Shown here: positions 4,365-6,173 of the stretch, in pieces
Layout: every line of letters begins with the position of its first letter
Position numbering within the stretch: the stretch's first letter is position 1
From: Pseudomonadota bacterium
GTDB taxonomy: Bacteria > Pseudomonadota > Alphaproteobacteria > Rhizobiales > Rhizobiaceae
Reading direction: 5' to 3'
DNA length: 6,173 nt
Assembly (NCBI GenBank): GCA_023435335.1
Contig: JAEYRU010000146.1
Coordinates: 1 to 6,173 of the forward strand
Translations under genes and position numbers: made by a program
The notes under the pieces: model-generated
What the model was told of the DNA's origin: nothing
The model's database searches: none
Seen by the model: only the letters and a program-made list of their open reading frames with translations

Positions 4365-6173
4365 TCAACCGAACATCAAATCACGCACGAGGTCGGGCAC
4401 GATCTGAATCGCCTTCAGCGACGTGCGCAACTCCGCCTGCTCCTCGGAGGACAGCGTCGCTACCTCGACGCGGTTCGAAACAGGAACGCCGGCCAACAGG
4501 TCGCGACTCTGCTGGCGCAGCATGAATCTCAGTGCGCGCGCGTGGGCGACTGTCAGCCGTGTGAAGTCGGCCTCAGATCCCAGACCGAGCGCGGACAGGC
4601 CGGCAAGGCGCTCGCGGGTGGAACGGGCGCGGACCTCATGGCGAATCGCGAGCGCGCGGGCGAAGGCGACCACGGGAAAGATGGCGTAGCGCTTCAGATC
4701 GATGCGGCCTTCTTCCAGTTGAAAGCCACCGAAGAGCGTAAACGGACTGGCCGGTCCTGCCGCTCTCTCGCCAAGCGCCTTGGCAAATGTGATCTGGCCG
4801 TGCGCGGCGTCGAAGGCGTAGGCCTGCAGCGTCGCGGCAAGGGCGTGGTCGCCGTGGACGGAGCGCATGTCATAAAAGATATCGACATTGAGCAGATCCT
4901 CCTGGCGGGAGCGATGGACCCAGTCGGAAACACGTCCTCTCCAGGTATCGAGCGATCCGCGCCAAGCCGCATTCTTCGCCATGACGCCGCCCTTGCAGAG
5001 CGGGATGCCGGCACGATCAAGCGCCGCGGCGATCTTCTCCCCCAGTTCGGCGAACCACCGGTCCTGCGGCCCGTCGGGTTCGCCGTCGGCGAAGACGATG
5101 GCGTTGTCCTGGTCGGCGGCAAGCAGGCTTTCGCCGCGCCCGCCGGACCCCAGCACCAATACGGAGTAGGGGCAGGGCGCGGTGCCCTTGCCCGATGCCG
5201 CCATCTCGGTTTCAGCGAGTATGGTGGCGCGACGCGTCATGGCCCGCAGTTCCTCGCTGACGATCTCGGCGATCACGGGAGCGTCGATGTCCTCGGCAGC
5301 CAGCGACTGCGCAACGGAGGGAAGCTGCGCCCAGGCCGCTGCCAGGGCATCGGGGCTATCGGCCACCTCGATCCTGTCGCTGAGGTTGATGGCCGCACTC
5401 GCCCGCAGCTTAAGGAGATCGCGGGCCGAAACCACGCCCACCAGCCGATCGTCCTCGTCGCGCACGGCGAGATGGCGGATCTTCAGCCTGTCCATGCGGC
5501 CGATTGCGCGATAGGCGAAAGCGGCTGCGCGGATCGAAACGAGCGGACGCGACGCGAGCCTCCCCACGGGAGTGGAGAAGGCGCCTTCGCCGTCGGCCGC
5601 CAGGTGGCGCATCATGTCGCGTTCGGTGACGATGCCGTAGTCCGCCAGCGGCCCGCCAGCCGCTCCATCGTCCGAGACGAATACCGAACTGATGCGGCTC
5701 GCGAGCATTCGCGCCATGGTCTCGCCTACGGTCGCAGCGGTATTCACCACAACTGGCGGGCTGCTCATCAGGTCTGCGAGGCGGTGGCGGTAGGCATAGG
5801 GGTCGATGGCGGCAAAGGAGCGAAACGCTTCCGGCCGCGACACCGGCTCGGCCCAGCCGACGCGGTGATGGTCCTCCAGTTGCGCGGTAAGGCCAAGGCA
5901 GGCACGCTCCGCCTCCGCCAGCGACCGGATGCCTCGCTCGGCGAGATGCGGCAGCAGGGCAAGGAAAATCCCGGCGGCGGCGCGGGCGTCGCCCGAAGCC
6001 TGGTGCCGGCCCTCTATCTCGACGCCCAGCCAACTTGCGATCGCTTCGAGCGAATAGTCCGGCAGGCGTGGGTTGGCGGTGGCTGCAAGCAGCCGAATGC
6101 ACAGCGAGCGAGGCTTCTTCCAGTCGAGGCCGGCGCGCGCGGCCTCGCTGGCCAAGACCGCCAGGTCAAAGCC
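4365..6173 (-). CDS. Exonuclease-CBS-DUF294 nucleotidyltransferase fusion protein (N-terminus off window)
   Basis: The frame is open to the right edge, so the 602 visible residues lack the true N-terminus. Visible residues 1-75 are the end of a DEDDh 3'-5' exonuclease domain (DnaQ/RNase T-like): GFDLAVL fits motif Exo II, and HQASGDA at 57-63 is Exo III (H-x4-D). The DxE motif (Exo I) should lie just outside. Residues about 132-256 form a CBS pair (DLMSSPPVVV with YGIVTERDM; then RPLVSI with LVGVVSARDLL), which in this family senses adenine nucleotides. Residues about 336-440 are a DUF294/GlnD-like nucleotidyltransferase with GSGGRGE (342-348) and DQD (metal Asp 354 and 356). The rest is the helical DUF294 C-terminal domain. 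The common layout elsewhere is cNMP-CBS-DUF294; here the exonuclease is in the cNMP place. It is probably a cytosolic, nucleotide-responsive regulator; the target is unknown. It converges on the VOC gene. Confidence 0.92.
   Translation of the reverse strand, partial: GFDLAVLASEAARAGLDWKKPRSLCIRLLAATANPRLPDYSLEAIASWLGVEIEGRHQASGDARAAAGIFLALLPHLAERGIRSLAEAERACLGLTAQLEDHHRVGWAEPVSRPEAFRSFAAIDPYAYRHRLADLMSSPPVVVNTAATVGETMARMLASRISSVFVSDDGAAGGPLADYGIVTERDMMRHLAADGEGAFSTPVGRLASRPLVSIRAAAFAYRAIGRMDRLKIRHLAVRDEDDRLVGVVSARDLLKLRASAAINLSDRIEVADSPDALAAAWAQLPSVAQSLAAEDIDAPVIAEIVSEELRAMTRRATILAETEMAASGKGTAPCPYSVLVLGSGGRGESLLAADQDNAIVFADGEPDGPQDRWFAELGEKIAAALDRAGIPLCKGGVMAKNAAWRGSLDTWRGRVSDWVHRSRQEDLLNVDIFYDMRSVHGDHALAATLQAYAFDAAHGQITFAKALGERAAGPASPFTLFGGFQLEEGRIDLKRYAIFPVVAFARALAIRHEVRARSTRERLAGLSALGLGSEADFTRLTVAHARALRFMLRQQSRDLLAGVPVSNRVEVATLSSEEQAELRTSLKAIQIVPDLVRDLMFG

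Noticed and set aside
5410..6102. 230-codon - strand frame overlapping the exonuclease-CBS region
   Set aside because: Same strand but a different frame. The alternative frame carries unbroken exonuclease, CBS and nucleotidyltransferase motifs.
6153..6155. TTG at 6155 as the start of the right-hand gene
   Set aside because: The six codons before it continue the Exo II motif (GFDLAVL), so the gene clearly begins beyond the window.
1..6173. CRISPR, tRNA, rRNA, mobile-element or attachment-site signals
   Set aside because: No spaced repeats, cloverleaf, transposase motif, terminal inverted repeats or target duplications were seen.

Overview
The window is GC-rich, densely packed chromosomal DNA that most resembles an alphaproteobacterium of the Hyphomicrobiales (Rhizobiales; Mesorhizobium/Phyllobacteriaceae-like). 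This rests on the HlyU-family small protein, the HSDL2-type short-chain dehydrogenase, the exonuclease-CBS-DUF294 protein and the GC-rich codon use. The assignment is made by recognition of protein families, not by a search. No tRNA, rRNA, CRISPR array, insertion sequence or phage gene is visible.

Left part (1-1021, + strand): the last 49 codons of a WecB/TagA/CpsF-type glycosyltransferase overlap by 4 bp (ATGA) a NodB-type polysaccharide deacetylase. This looks like the tail of an exopolysaccharide or surface-glycan operon lying mostly to the left. A 155-bp gap with a plausible -10 element leads to a HlyU-family protein (1177-1464).

Middle (1465-2446, - strand): a two-TM potassium-channel-like gene reads through three frames because of two separate apparent 1-base losses. 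It is followed (upstream on the - strand) by an intact SlyD-like FKBP peptidyl-prolyl isomerase whose usual active-site Asp appears to be Gly. A 207-bp divergent intergenic region then carries a perfect 8+8 bp inverted repeat just upstream of the next operon.

Right part: a + strand pair (2654-4355) encodes an HSDL2-type SDR and a Glyoxalase_3/VOC-type protein 7 bp apart, probably one operon acting on a shared acyl or keto substrate. It converges, with 9 bp between stop codons, on a large - strand gene that runs off the right edge. That gene encodes a fusion of a DEDDh exonuclease, a CBS pair and a DUF294/GlnD-like nucleotidyltransferase.

Most of the window is ordinary housekeeping and accessory metabolism. 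The points worth a second look are the exonuclease-CBS-nucleotidyltransferase fusion, the twice-frameshifted channel gene, the palindrome upstream of the SDR-VOC operon, and the two active-site substitutions (SDR Ser to Ala, FKBP Asp to Gly). I did not find convincing evidence of a wholly new system.
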